The position numbers and the translations under genes were made by a program. This document shows positions 10,801-22,071 of a stretch of 64,000 nucleotides of DNA, in pieces (position 1 is the first letter of the stretch; each line of letters opens with the position of its first letter). Below the pieces are notes generated by a model. The model saw nothing but the letters and a program-made list of their open reading frames with translations, made no database searches and was not told where the DNA came from. Source of the stretch: Cystobasidium ongulense (Eukaryota; Basidiomycota; Cystobasidiomycetes; Cystobasidiales; Cystobasidiaceae). Location: positions 2,356,001-2,420,000 of the forward strand of contig BQUP01000001.1 in NCBI GenBank assembly GCA_022835595.1, written 5' to 3'.

Positions 10801-13800
10801 ATGATATCAGCAACAGGTTTCGCAATCTTCACAATAGCTTTATGAGCCAGCATCGAAATGTTGAGCCAGATAGAAGGGAAAGCCTCGAAGGCCAGAAAGG
10901 AGCAGCAGGTTCGGAGAAGACTCGAAAGGAAGCGCGAGAAGCTCGAGAAGCCTTCAATTTCAAGACAGCCATGTAGGTAGTTGTTCAGGACGTTGGCAGG
11001 AGCGATGTGCATGAGGACGACAATGCAAGCCGCAGTTTCACCTCGGAGTATGATCGTTGGGCCTGTGCCTTGTGATGGCATCGTTGTTGCAGCTGGAGGC
11101 AATTCGACTAGCAGAGGCGCCGGATGTGAAGAGGGAAAGACAGTCGGTTCTTTCTGGATGACTGTGGCCGCCGAACGATGCTGCAGCAGAAGCCGCCTAG
11201 TTCCCGGAAGACCTGTCTCGTTATACAATTCTGCGAGTCGTGGAAGAAGGGAGAGAACGAACTCCATGCTGTCTTGCTCTTGCGCCAGGAGATGCGGATT
11301 TGCTGCGATTGTAGAGTCGACCAAAAATGAGTGAAGCTTGTCAGCCAGGGCAGCAACGACTGCCACTGACAATCTCGCACATTCCAGCCAGGTGATCTTT
11401 GAGACATCCTGAGCAGACCTAGAGTCGCGTGGGTTGAAGAGCTTGAATTCATCTAGCTTTCCCAGGTGAGGTTTAATCCAGCGGCAAATATTGGGGACTA
11501 GCAGTCCGCGTGCGCTAGAATCTTCAAAGAGCGGCCCGTTGATTATGTGCCCTTGTAAAAGGATCTTGTGGACCACTATAGCCCCTCTTGAAGCAGCTAT
11601 TGCATCGCAAAACGCAACGACAATCTCTGTCGTCTCTTCACTATTAAAGCATTCCAGTAACTCGGGTACAACGCCAGCAAAATGCTGCACAGCGAGACCT
11701 GTAGACGAGATATGTCAACCGTTGCCTCGAGTGAGTTATGGCGATGCCACCTACCTTGAGTACCGATGACAGATGGCGGTGTGCTAGCTGCCATCATGAC
11801 ATTAATCGCCGACAAAAGGTTCTTAAGATCACGTTTGAAGGACTTTTCAATATGGTTGGCAGTCACGTTCATGTGTTCCTCCTTCGCTCGTTGCATTTTG
11901 CGGGAGCTGACGATGAACTTGAATAGGTAGGGCCAAACTTTTATGGAAGCACGTAAGTCTTGAGCCAGCTCGGCTTGTTCGTAATGTTCCACAAGATAAT
12001 GTAGAGACTTTATGATATGCGAGAACGCTGTAGAGCTGGAAAAGTGTCGTGAGATATATACGTCGAGAACGGGTCGGAAGTGTTCAAACCGTCGATCATT
12101 AACAAGTGCTGAGAGTAGGTGACATGACATCAGCCAGGCCATGACAATTTCTGGATCGAAAGGGACCCACAGAGTAGCGTTACGAGTACGGAGAAGGCCA
12201 GTCCATCGATCTCGCCTTGTTCATTGCGAGGAGAAGCCAAGATTGCGAAAATAGAATCGAAGATGTGTCGAAACATTTTAATGCACTCGTACTCTGGACA
12301 GTACTTCAGTCGATTGAACTCGTTCTTTAATGCGTCTACATCGTTCGGAATCTTTGTCTCCCAATTAAGAATTTTCAGAAGTGTCGGGTCTTGCGTGAGT
12401 TGCGTAGAGCACAAAAAGGTCCGGACGGAGAACGAATCTCGCAGGGGAATCAACATTTTCATCGTTGCCGTATCTTGCGAAGCGGCTTCCTGATCCTGTG
12501 AAGTCGAAGGTACGTCGTAGTACGTGCCTGGAGTACACCACTGAGGATCGTACCGGTATAGGACGAGCTCATGCATCCCATCGGGAACACAGGAGTCATC
12601 ACCGCCAAAGAGTGGTAGATAACCAAAGGCGAAGGGCTTGTCGGCAGCCGATCCACCAAGGCCATTGGAGCTGGAGCTGCGCTCCTTGCGGTTGCGAAAA
12701 GTGAAGAAAAGATGACAATCTCGAAGCTGGTCTGTAGGGAGGTCGACTTTGGACAACTCGCCCCATGCTAGTACGAAGGAAGGATCAGTTCATGGTGAAT
12801 AAGGCGCGCAAGAAGAGCGATGAATACTCACTGGGTGAAACGCTATTCCGGAAAATGGTGGAAGTAAATCGCGTTATATTAGGTTCACCAGAACCTCTTG
12901 AGACAGCGCCTGGCACTGGAGAACCATCTCGAGCGCGCACTTCCATTTCGACTTCCACATTCGGGCTTTGTGCTGCTCTGAGCTTGCTGCCACTAGCGAC
13001 CAGCGAAGGGAAGTCGCCGGTCCACAACTTGATGTAGAGATGGTTCCTTTGGTCATCTGGCATGATCACATCGGGAAAGCCCAATCTTGAAGTAATAGCA
13101 GTGTCATGCATTAGCGATGGGTGATCGCGAGCAATAGTCTTGACTTCTTCATGGAAAAATCGGAGACCTATCGAAACGTGCTCTGCCTTGACAGACTTTT
13201 CAAATTCTTTTATACGACTAGCGAGAATATCCTCGTGCAGTGTAGAGAAGCTGGCTTCATTGATTGGTGTGAATATTGGCATCGCAAGCTCGGAATACTG
13301 AGCAGAAGCCTGTCCAACTTTGCAAAGCTGTGAGATGTCGACAACGGCACAACCGAAAGGTCGTCTAAAGCTGCGTCGGCTATCGTTTGGGCTACTGAGC
13401 ATACTGTCACGAGTTGGCCTTGGTGAAAGCTTTTGCTGGTCGACCAACGAGATGCTAGAGTGTAAAGGCGGGGAAAGGAACGAAGCTGAAGATGGAGGTG
13501 GGTGAAAAGCATACGGTGAATTTAGATTCGAAGTGGAAGTTCTGCTCGTAGGTGCAGCGCTCCCCGACTTGAGATGTCCGTTGATCACGATACGGCAAAC
13601 CAGGACCAAGGTATCGAGCACATCTTGCTGTGATAAGTCTTTAAATAATGTTCGAGCTCGATCCAAGCGGCCATCCCGAGGTACTGAGCGGCACAGCAGT
13701 CAGTACGCTATGGTCTCAAATACACAAAAACGAACTGCTCACCTCCTTGATGATTGACCACAATACAGCATTCCTCACTTAAAAAGCGCTTCTCTGACTT

Positions 13801-15207
13801 GTTATACAGAGAGAAAATGAGTTCGGCTGTCTCGCCAGGTGCACATGGACTAGCTACGAAAGCCTTGAGATCGACGAGCACATGATAGAAGATAGGGAGG
13901 GACGACAAATGGTTAACTGCGTTCGATAGCTGTTCAGGTTTTGTCTTCTTCCGTGAAGGATGCGGGAATTCTGTTGATGGACCCAATATCGAGTGAGCAC
14001 CTATTGGTCGCTTGCCAGTCCCTGGATCTGTATACGCAAGTTCAACACCAAGCTTGTACATTCGCACAGCCGACATCCAAGCACGGTCATCTACAGCTTC
14101 ATGAGCGTCGACATCGGCCAGCGCTCCCCATTGCGGATGGCGTACTACGATATCTAGTCCTTGCTGAATATTGACCTGAACAAGCTTGTCCACAAGAGTT
14201 TGCCGCAATTGTTGCAGCTCATCTGTGCTGAGCGTCCCGGCGAGCAACTGCCGACGGCCCAAGTGCAGATCCTCTATTGCTGCTCTTACTGCATGGAATT
14301 TGGCGTAATCTCGTTGATGTAGGTATGTATATAGCAAACTCGCAGAACCGCGGAGTGAGCACGCGATCTCGTCCACAAGTGGTTCCTCCAAACCAGCTGC
14401 AGTTTCATCACCTGTCTTCAAGGATGGTAAAGGTGGCGAGGGTCGGTCGTCTATGAGCGGGGTATTCGCTAGTCCCTCGACTAACGAGGTTAAACTTTCC
14501 GACCTCTTATGGCCAGACAGGCGTCCATCTACTATCGAAGCTCTGTTCTTTGCTTTGCTCGGCGTTTGCAGACTGCCGACGATACCAGAGAATAGGTCCT
14601 CGTCTTGACTTTCGTCCTCTTCCAGTAAGGTGGAAAGTGGTACATTCTGCTTTCTTGCTGTTCGTTTGTCAAGCGAAGCAACATCTGAAGCTTGCCTAAC
14701 TTCTTCAAGACGAGAATCGGTATCTTCCAATCGTTCCTTGATGAGGCAGTGTGTGGCTGGAAATATGCCTACAGTAACTGAAGGCTCCTCTGCGCATGAC
14801 TGCTGTTGTTGCGCAGCAGAGCCATCGGCAGACTCGCTGGCAGAGGCAAGTAGTGATGTTGCTTGCCGACTTGCGACCACATAGCCTCGATACCAGAGGC
14901 TCTCTTCATCGGCATATGATGTGTCCTTGCTCGGCCTGAATACCTCAAAGACGTAGAGCTCGCTACCAATATCAAGCGGGACTTGATGTGGGTTGGGCTG
15001 CGAATCATCCTCCAAAGGGCTGAAGGGGTACTGTGTGTATATAAGCGTCAGTGTGCTGGATAGTATAGTTCTGGTATCTCGACACAATGCGACATGTGAA
15101 GCGGCGTGCCTGCATGTTACGCCTGTCTGCCCACTCACGATAGCGAACCCATACAGAATACGGGGCAGCGGGCGCCAGATGCCCATATCGCCATCTTGAC
15201 CGTCCAT
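7862..15207 (-). CDS. DOCK-family guanine nucleotide exchange factor (SH3, DHR-1, DHR-2)
   Basis: A 2166-residue DOCK protein that would load GTP onto Rac/Rho-type GTPases, probably with an ELMO partner. An SH3-like domain lies near residues 15-130 (YPFSPLEDDSQ, LWYRGYVV, VGIFPATHCL). DHR-1 follows (NHLYIKLWTGDF, FGYLPLFGGDDS), then long helical repeats (VEPVLELCLSHHDELR) and DHR-2 near the C-terminus (AFEWETFGSFCERMQAKHP, RNYYEHNETRVFTF, FPTILKRTEVLD, FERNFGADIARM). A Ser/Pro-rich tail ends in SRLSSIRKKRF. Fourteen introns were placed: 15031-15138, 13684-13742, 12768-12831, 12109-12170, 11699-11754, 10451-10508, 10304-10355, 10154-10213, 9633-9689, 9370-9424, 9156-9196 (41 nt), 8939-8996, 8531-8587 and 8398-8455. 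Removing all gives an exact open frame. The first is stop-free and splits the SH3 region. Confidence 0.9.
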
Positions 15208-15236
15208 TGTGTTGTCGTATGTGCCCTACGGCATCC

Positions 15237-15257
15237 CTGCTGCTGCTGCTGCTGCTG
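15237..15257. repeat. (CTG)7 trinucleotide repeat, (CAG)7 in the DOCK leader
   Basis: Seven perfect CTG units on the plus strand lie 30 nt upstream of the DOCK start codon, so they would be (CAG)7 in the 5' leader of that transcript if the leader reaches this far. Confidence 0.9.
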
Positions 15258-15492
15258 CCATCTCTATGCGTTTTGTAGTCTTTGATTGTCTCGGAACCAA
15301 GGCAGGCAATGATAGAAACGAGGCTCAACATGGGTTGGGCAAGCAGTCTAACAGGAAGCCAATGGGCACTTGCTAGTCAGCAGCATAGTATGATTGCCTG
15401 GATCAACTCTTATTCCTACAACAACAGAATATTACTGATACTGCACTTCTGCAAAACATTATCAGCCACAAGGCACGTGCATCTTCCTTTCG

Positions 15493-17476
15493 CTACTTCC
15501 ACTGTTCTCGGGCAGGCTTTGAGCCAGCGAATGCAAAAGCTGAGCCGAAAGTCCAGGGATGCGGTAATGATTTTATGGGTGGTCTACTTCCATGCTCCTC
15601 GCTCTTCGGTGGTGCACCTTTGTAGTAGTGAAATGGCTGTCCCTCGCGAGCTCCAGAGAAGATCATTCCTTGGTGAGAGCGCCATTCTCGCAAAAAGGGA
15701 GTTTCGAAAGCTGCCATCTCGATGCCTTGTGATAGCAAATCAAACCCTCCTTCCTATGATCATCAAGGCAAATCAGCTGGATGTTCTACTGTAGAAAGGA
15801 TGAAAAAGCAAGCCTACCTCTGCGAGCTTTTCCTGTTGACGCCGAGATTCAGCTCGCATCTTCTCAATTTCCGCCTGTCTCAATTTCTCAGACCCGCCTA
15901 AGCGTGACAGTACCGATGTTCCAGGTTGTCGTTGCGCGTTAACGGTCTTTATGGTTGCCAATGTAACCGGAGGCGGTTTTCCCCCAGCGGGTACGAGACC
16001 AGCTGGTGAAGGCTTGTTGGCAGCGCTGACTGCAGCAGCAGCACTAGCGGCTTTCTTCTTAGCCTCTGCATCATCTTTAGCTTTCTTTGTTTTTGCAGCT
16101 TGTTCTTTCCGAGTTCTTTCCTCTCGTTCTCGTTGTAATTGTCTCTCATGCTCTGTCTGAGGTATCGTATCGGCGAATAGAGCATCGAAAAGAGATGTTT
16201 CGACGTGTGGAGCTTTTGCAGGTGCACTCGTCGCTACCTTTGGTGTAGACGAGCCTGTGGCGCCTAGCTTTGGAATGCGCTTCTTCATCAGGCTGGTCGA
16301 GGCGGAACCTGATGGTGTACCACTCCCTGAGACAGCGGCGGGAGTCTTGCCTGTTGCTGTACCTGGCTTAGTACCTGGCAGAACCTTTTTCTTGAGACCT
16401 GGAGTACCAGTGGGTGTATTGCTCTCGGAAGGTGAAGGCTTCTTGTCTAGAGAAGTGGAAGAAAGGCGTGCAACTGCAGTAGGTTTTGCGGACGCTTCTG
16501 TCTTTTTCAACGCCGGAGCAGACGAAAATGGCACGGGTGATACTCGTTCTTTTTCGCTGGATACCTCTTTCGTAGATGGTTCTTGCGTCGGTGGTTGCTG
16601 TGCTAGCTCGTCGTCAAATAGATTAGGCAACGCCACTGGTTCTTCCTTCTTGTCCTCCTGGATCTCAGCAGAAGTCTCTAGAGATCTCGCTTCCGTCCCT
16701 AATGCGTTGTCTTTCTCTGGGCGTACCATTACGGCAGGTGCATCAAGTGCAGGCGCAGATGCAGGTGTAGGTTCAGCAACTTGCATCGACTGTGTCGGTT
16801 CGATAGGTGATTCAGCTGGAGATTCAGCCTGCCGCGAACCGCGTCTGAAACCAAGCTTGACTTTGAGGTTTCTTTTGACTGGCTGAGACCCCTTACCATC
16901 CTCAATTGGGCCTGTTTCGACGACCGGCTGATCCACTTGCATTGCTGATGCTTGATCTTCAGCAGCCGGTGCGACTTCCGGAGCAGGTAGGTAATCTTCC
17001 TTCGTGTCATCCTCATCATCATCGTCACTCTCTATGATCCTTTTTGAGACTTGTGCAGCCTTCCTCCTCTTCCTTGGTTCTACGACAGCAACGCTCGTTT
17101 TATCCGCTTCGACGCCAGCATCTTGGGCTAGAGCTGCAGCTTCAGACTTCCGCTTGCCTCGACCTCTGCCAACCCCGGGCGTAGCAGCACCACCCGTAGA
17201 AGCTACTTTCGGTGTTGTTCCTCGCTTGTTGCTTCCTGCACCGCGTCCTCGTCCTCGTCCCCGGCCTCGACCTGGAGTTGGAGCTGGTTGCTCGGTCGTT
17301 GCTGCTGCCACGGACGCCTCGTTGGTTCCTTCGGCTAGAGGTGCAGCTTCGACGACAGGCTCAACAATTGACTGCTCGATAGCTGCAGCTTCAATAGCTT
17401 GAGGCTCGCTGATGATGCTCTCTGCCTCCGCAGCGGGAGGTGCTGCTTCTGGAGGTAGGTCAGTCACCTCGCTCAT
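15493..17476 (-). CDS. Unrecognised low-complexity protein with a conserved-looking C-terminal block
   Basis: I do not recognise this 639-residue protein. It starts at MSEVTDLPPEAAPP (17476), the first methionine of the acidic Ala/Pro/Glu-rich part; an upstream in-frame ATG at 17623 gives a less plausible hydrophobic leader. The N-terminal half has a Gly-Arg run (GRGRGRGRGAG), basic patches (RKRRKAAQVSKR) and an acidic stretch (SDDDDEDD), suggesting a nuclear or RNA/DNA-associated role. A charged coiled-coil-like segment (REREERTRKEQAAKTKKAK) precedes intron 15754-15817. The last exon encodes GGFDLLSQGIEMAAF, FLREWRSHQGMIFSGAREG and LPHPWTFGSAFAFAGSK, which reads like a folded domain rather than filler. 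The function is unknown. Confidence 0.75.
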
Positions 17477-17700
17477 CTTAGTGGGTGCAGAAGCAACAAG
17501 TGTCAAGTGGCAAACAACTGGATAGGTAGGCAAGATCAACGCTGTTTTGGGAAGCAAAGAAGTCATCCATTGTAACAGAAGACATGTGTCTGTCGGGTTA
17601 TATTTCATACCGCGTAGGGCCAAGGGCAGAAATTCAGGTAATAGTAAAAAAGGACAAGCATTGCAATTGGGATTCTAGAATTTGTTTTAGAACTAAAAGC

Positions 17701-18878
17701 TTAAGCCTTCTGCTTCTTCTTCTTTGGCATCTCAGACTCGCTCTCGCCTAGGTCAACTTCCTCATCATCATCCTCGCTGTCTTCATCGAGGTCATCCTCG
17801 TCAGAGCTGTCGCCTCCGTCAAGCGCTGCAAAGCCGGCGTAGATACTGAGGAAGTAGCACAATATTGTCAGTCACGTATCTGCACCATCGATTTACTGTC
17901 CGATCTACTTACTTCAGGGCATTTTCGAAAGCACTCTCAACTAGAGCTCCAGCCTCGTACATGTCTTCTTCTGCTGTCAAGAAGTTGAAGAAAGCTGGAC
18001 GACGAAGGTTCAATCACCAGCTGACAATGAAATAGATGATAGAAGGCAATACTCACAGCCGGTACCCTCAAATTCATCGTACTCCTCCATCTTCGTCACA
18101 TCAGGCCGAGGAGAGAGTTTCACGAGGTTGTGCTTGTCATCTTTCCATCTGCGAGGTGAGCATGCTGGGTTAGAGACGACACATAACCATAGCTAGACCA
18201 AGTTGTGACATACGAAATGGTGACTGGCTTGGAGTCGACAGGTGCATCAAGATCATAAGGCATCTCCTTCTTAATTTCATCCGCCACCTTGTAAACTTTC
18301 TTGAGCTCAGTCTCCTTGAAATATGGGTTTTCGGCGAAAGTGAGGGTGATGGTGTATTCTCTGATATCGTCTCCGTATGTAACATCAAGATCGGTTAGGA
18401 AAGAGAGTGCTTGATGGTCGCCCTCTTCGACTGTTGAACGAACGGGACCCGGTCAGCAGGATTAAATGCAAGGACGAGAGCGAGTAGAGACGACGTACTC
18501 TGCTGGGCAAGTGGTGACTTTTGTAGGACTTCATACCAGAACTGCGGGTATTCGAATCAAGCATGCGTGAGTGAATGAACGGATAGCTCGCATTGTTCCT
18601 TCAATCCTGCACGTTTCTCTCTCGACGAGGAAAAGCGCGTCTTTCGAACGAAAGATGCAACGACACACCTTGTCGATTCCCTGAATGATTTCCTTTCTCT
18701 GGTCAAAGATGGCTCTCTGAGCCTTTACTTGGTTCTGTCTAGCTTCAAATATAGCTTTTTCAAGCTGCTGGTTGATGTCCTTCACTTTTGTAGCTTTTTC
18801 CTTGCCGAAACTCGACTCGAGGAGCTGCTGTTTCGCTTGTTGGATTGTGCGGACATCTTCGCTGTGTGATGTTGACAT
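17701..18878 (-). CDS. SET/Vps75-type NAP-family histone chaperone
   Basis: A 262-residue nucleosome-assembly-protein family member, closest in build to SET/TAF-I and yeast Vps75. It has a long dimerisation helix (KVKDINQQLEKAIFEARQNQ), the FWYEVLQKSPLA segment, the earmuff region (FLTDLDVTYGDDIREYTIT, FAENPYFKETELKKVY), and a strongly acidic tail (GGDSSDEDDLDEDSEDDDEE) ending in a lysine-rich stretch that could be a nuclear signal. Such proteins bind H3-H4 or H2A-H2B and assist chromatin assembly or Rtt109-type acetylation; which applies here is inference. Introns are 18542-18668, 18431-18498, 18149-18213, 17995-18056 and 17846-17912. It is divergent from the GT92-like gene across only 229 nt, so the two probably share a promoter region. 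Confidence 0.88.
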
Positions 18879-19107
18879 GGTTGTGGATGGTATAGTAATG
18901 TCTATGGTATTGTGGTTTGTCGTCTCTGAGTTGGCAGGATTACAAGCAGTTCTGGAGAATTGCCAGAGTAAAGTGACTTTGATTTCCCCTATTTCCCACT
19001 CTTTGCCACAATTGTAATGAAATAACACTTTCGAATAGCAATTGCTAATTGGACTTGATAGCAAGCTACTACGAGCAGGCTGTTGCATTCGAGAGCATAC
19101 TGTTCGT

Positions 19108-21297
19108 ATGTACACCTCAAAGCAGTCCACGTCGCCCGTCAAGAGGCGTTCCTCCGAGCCCCAGCATTCTCGAAGGAGGCCTAGCACCGTCATAAACAGC
19201 GATGTGCTGCCACCAACAGGCTCGATGCTGCCACGCCCGGTGAACAGCAGGAAGAAGCTGTTCTACCTCGTTCTCATCACTCTAGTCTGCTCGTACGCTC
19301 AGTACAAGCTGTTCGAGCCATCTCTATCTACTCTACTCGCTTCAGCAGAGACTGGTACGCGTTCTGAAATAGTGGTAAGTATACACGAGACACCTGTCAC
19401 TAGGTTCATGACGCATGTAGAACAGCTGGCATAATCGCATTTCACACGCTTAGAACAGAAATCTCCCGTACTCTCAAGCTACCTTTACACTACAAGAGCC
19501 ATCATACGAAATCCTAATACTACGAAGCGCAATCAGGCACCAGGATGATACATGGAGAAATGCAATACCATCGAAAAACGATGCCAGGTGGTTCGTACAA
19601 AGTTTAGCGTGGCTACGAGTGGTAGGTAGCTGTTCACACTCGCATAAACCGCAGAGCTTGGGGAAGGATTGACGAATTGTTCCCACTTCCGTACACATTT
19701 ATAGAAAGGAGGCGGTATAAGACCAAACCACAAATCCATTTCTGCCGTCTGCAGGACCGCACACAGCGAAGAGGAAGAGAGTATCGGTGTACGAGGCGAT
19801 GTCGATGTAATATGGACGGATGTTCGAGATCGTGGTATTGGACAGGATCTGATGCTTCTTATTGAGTGTGATATATCGCCCTTCCTGCCCGAAAGTCTTT
19901 CTCCTCCAACTTCTACAAACATGCAAGCTTCTCAGTCCAAGTCCCTTCCTAATTTCCAAGTGCCTACTGTAGATAAAATAAAAGATCAACTTCAGCCTAT
20001 CCATCTAGATTTCACCTTCGAGCATGATCTAGGAATAGTAGAAATTACTTCATCCGGTCCTATGCCATTGAACCTCTGGTTCACAGCTACCAACCTTACT
20101 ATCAAATTTGATGAATCGCAGGAGCACGTTGTGATGACGGTTTGTTTGAGCCCTGCTTTCTATGGCAGTATCGATGTAGACGGAAGATCAGGCTTGATGA
20201 AGCACTTGTTGAGATGGCTCGAATGGAGAGAACATATGAGGCATTTAGGGGTAGAGAGAGTTGACTGGTATGGCAGGAGTGAGGATATGAAGGATTTCGT
20301 AGACGTCTATAATGACATTCAGGGAATGAAGGACAAGTTCAGGTAAGCTTTTCTCACGCCGTACAGCCAATTCGACCCAGCTCTTTCGTGGCTCACCTTG
20401 TATTTGGGAATTGCTCATAGATGGGCACCTCCGCTAGGAGCTGAAGCCAATCTCCATATCAACCCATACCACGACCAAGATGCCTACCTAACAGATTGCA
20501 TCATTTCGAATCGGGATTCAAGCGATTATCTCTTGGTATTAGACTATGATGAATATCCCATGGTGAATTTTGACCATCCAACCCTCTCACCTGCTCAACA
20601 ATGGTTGCAGTTCTTGGAAAGATTACCTGCTGAGGCTGGAAGTTGGGAAATGTCAAGAATTCCAATGTCGAGCGGGAAGAAAATGAAGAGACTGGATGAA
20701 GATGTATTGTATCAAGATCAGCTTAATTGCGCGAATGGAATCGATGATAAAGTCAAGAGCTTCTACAAAAGCAAAACTGTGCTTGCTGTCAATCAGCACA
20801 AGAAAACAGTAAGATCGCTTTAATAGGCCCTGCACCGAACTCTTAGGACTAATTTGTACCTTCTATACACCGCGCACGCAGAGAATGTACCCGATAGGTG
20901 ACAGACTGGTCAAGAACTCGAAGATGAAACCAGACTGGAAGTTCAGCGGACAAGATTGGGAATCAAGCAAAGAGAACGCCTGGCCTAAGTTATTGCACTA
21001 TAGAGTAAGTGAGCTCCGAGAGATACGCCTCAAGCCTTTGATGGCTCAGCTCTAACGAAATATGCTGCTCTTGCGTAATTTCCATAGTGGTTCATGGAGG
21101 CTACCGAGAATGGATGCACCTCACCTGCTCCGTTGGGAGATTCCTTGGGCTATAGGCGATACCTGGTATGTCTTGAGCTGATCGTATTTGTACAGTTCCT
21201 TGTGACCGGAAGAGCTGACTTTGAGAATTGAATGTAGAAAGAACTTCGGGCTGATGTCTTCGATTTGATGGCACAAATGGAGCAGGAACTCTTGTGA
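19108..21297 (+). CDS. GT92-like glycosyltransferase, type II membrane protein
   Basis: A 573-residue protein with a basic cytosolic tail, one membrane anchor (KLFYLVLITLVCSYAQYKLF, near residues 50-70) and a lumenal domain resembling glycosyltransferase family 92 (DUF23). Supporting features are VVMTVCLSPAFYGS, the helix WLEWREHMRHLGVERVDWYG, and the acidic motif LLVLDYDEYPM, which matches the metal-binding DxDE-type motif of GT-A fold enzymes. A VLAVNQHKK stretch and TRMYPIGDRLV follow. Introns: 19375-19453, 19622-19704, 20343-20420, 20809-20881, 21005-21087 and 21166-21237. The start at 19108 was chosen over 19042 because the extra leader has no family character. The family call is moderately sure; the glycan made is unknown. 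Confidence 0.75.
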
Positions 21298-22071
21298 AGT
21301 ATGATCTCCTCAAGGTGTTGTGGAAGGGTGATGCATTGGCAAACCTACTTGTCAAGAGATTCACCGCTTCTCAAGCTTTCTCCGGATCGAATGTCGTTGT
21401 AGCTTAACCATTGCATAGATTCAAAAGTGAAAGGACTGCTTTGCTGGAAGAATGGATGCGCAAGCCAGCGCGGGAATGCTGCAAGAGAAGGTACGTGAGG
21501 ACGAGGCATGCGAGTGGATGTGTTTGAGCAACAGGCTGGCTGGCGTGCTTGCTTCCTTGCTTGATATCTCTTGCCGTTCGATGTAGCTATCACAAGCGAC
21601 ACTGGCGCCTTTCAACCGAGCTGCAGGCACGGCAGGCAGTGCTTGGTCGAGTCGAGTCGAGCGAGGCAGGCACCTGCTACCCTACTACTCTCGAGCTGCG
21701 ATCAACCGTCAGGCAGCAGTCGTTGAGAGCGAGACGTAACCATCCATCCAGTCAATCTACGCGACTCAGCACGAGGACAAGCGGCGAACGAGGTGGCGAG
21801 CCTCTTTTGCCTCTCTTTGGAAGGACAGGACAGCTTGGATTAGGCCAATCTTTCTTGTTTCCCACACACCAAGGCACTGGAGCTGGACTGGACTGGACAC
21901 GGCACACGGCGTGCGTGTGCGCTTGGAGTCAGTGCAAGACGACCCTACGTCGCCTGTCCCGCTGGACAGTCATACTACAAGGACACCACGACAAGACAGA
22001 ACCGCGCATCGAGGCGGACAGCTGATAGAAGGCTCCAAACCAGCAAGAGCTCCATCATATAGCACACGTAC
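21298..22071. other. Intergenic, probable promoter and leader of the SSH4-like gene
   Basis: Overlapping ORFs of up to 158 codons occur here in several frames but have repetitive, Arg/Ser-rich composition and no family signal. The stretch is GC-richer than its surroundings, with short direct repeats such as GTCGAGTCGAG and CTGGACTGGACTGG. Confidence 0.5.

Noticed and set aside
12109-12170. Apparent frameshift in the DOCK gene between VLVTLL and ALVNDRRF
   Set aside because: A 62-nt intron with a GTGGGT donor, GCTGATG branch and CTCAG acceptor joins the two halves in phase (VTLLSALVNDRRF), so no sequence error or break is needed.
16257-17402. Plus-strand ORFs of 209 and 132 codons opposite the unrecognised gene at 15493-17476
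   Set aside because: They mirror its Ala/Pro/Glu-rich bias on the other strand and have no splice structure or family signal.
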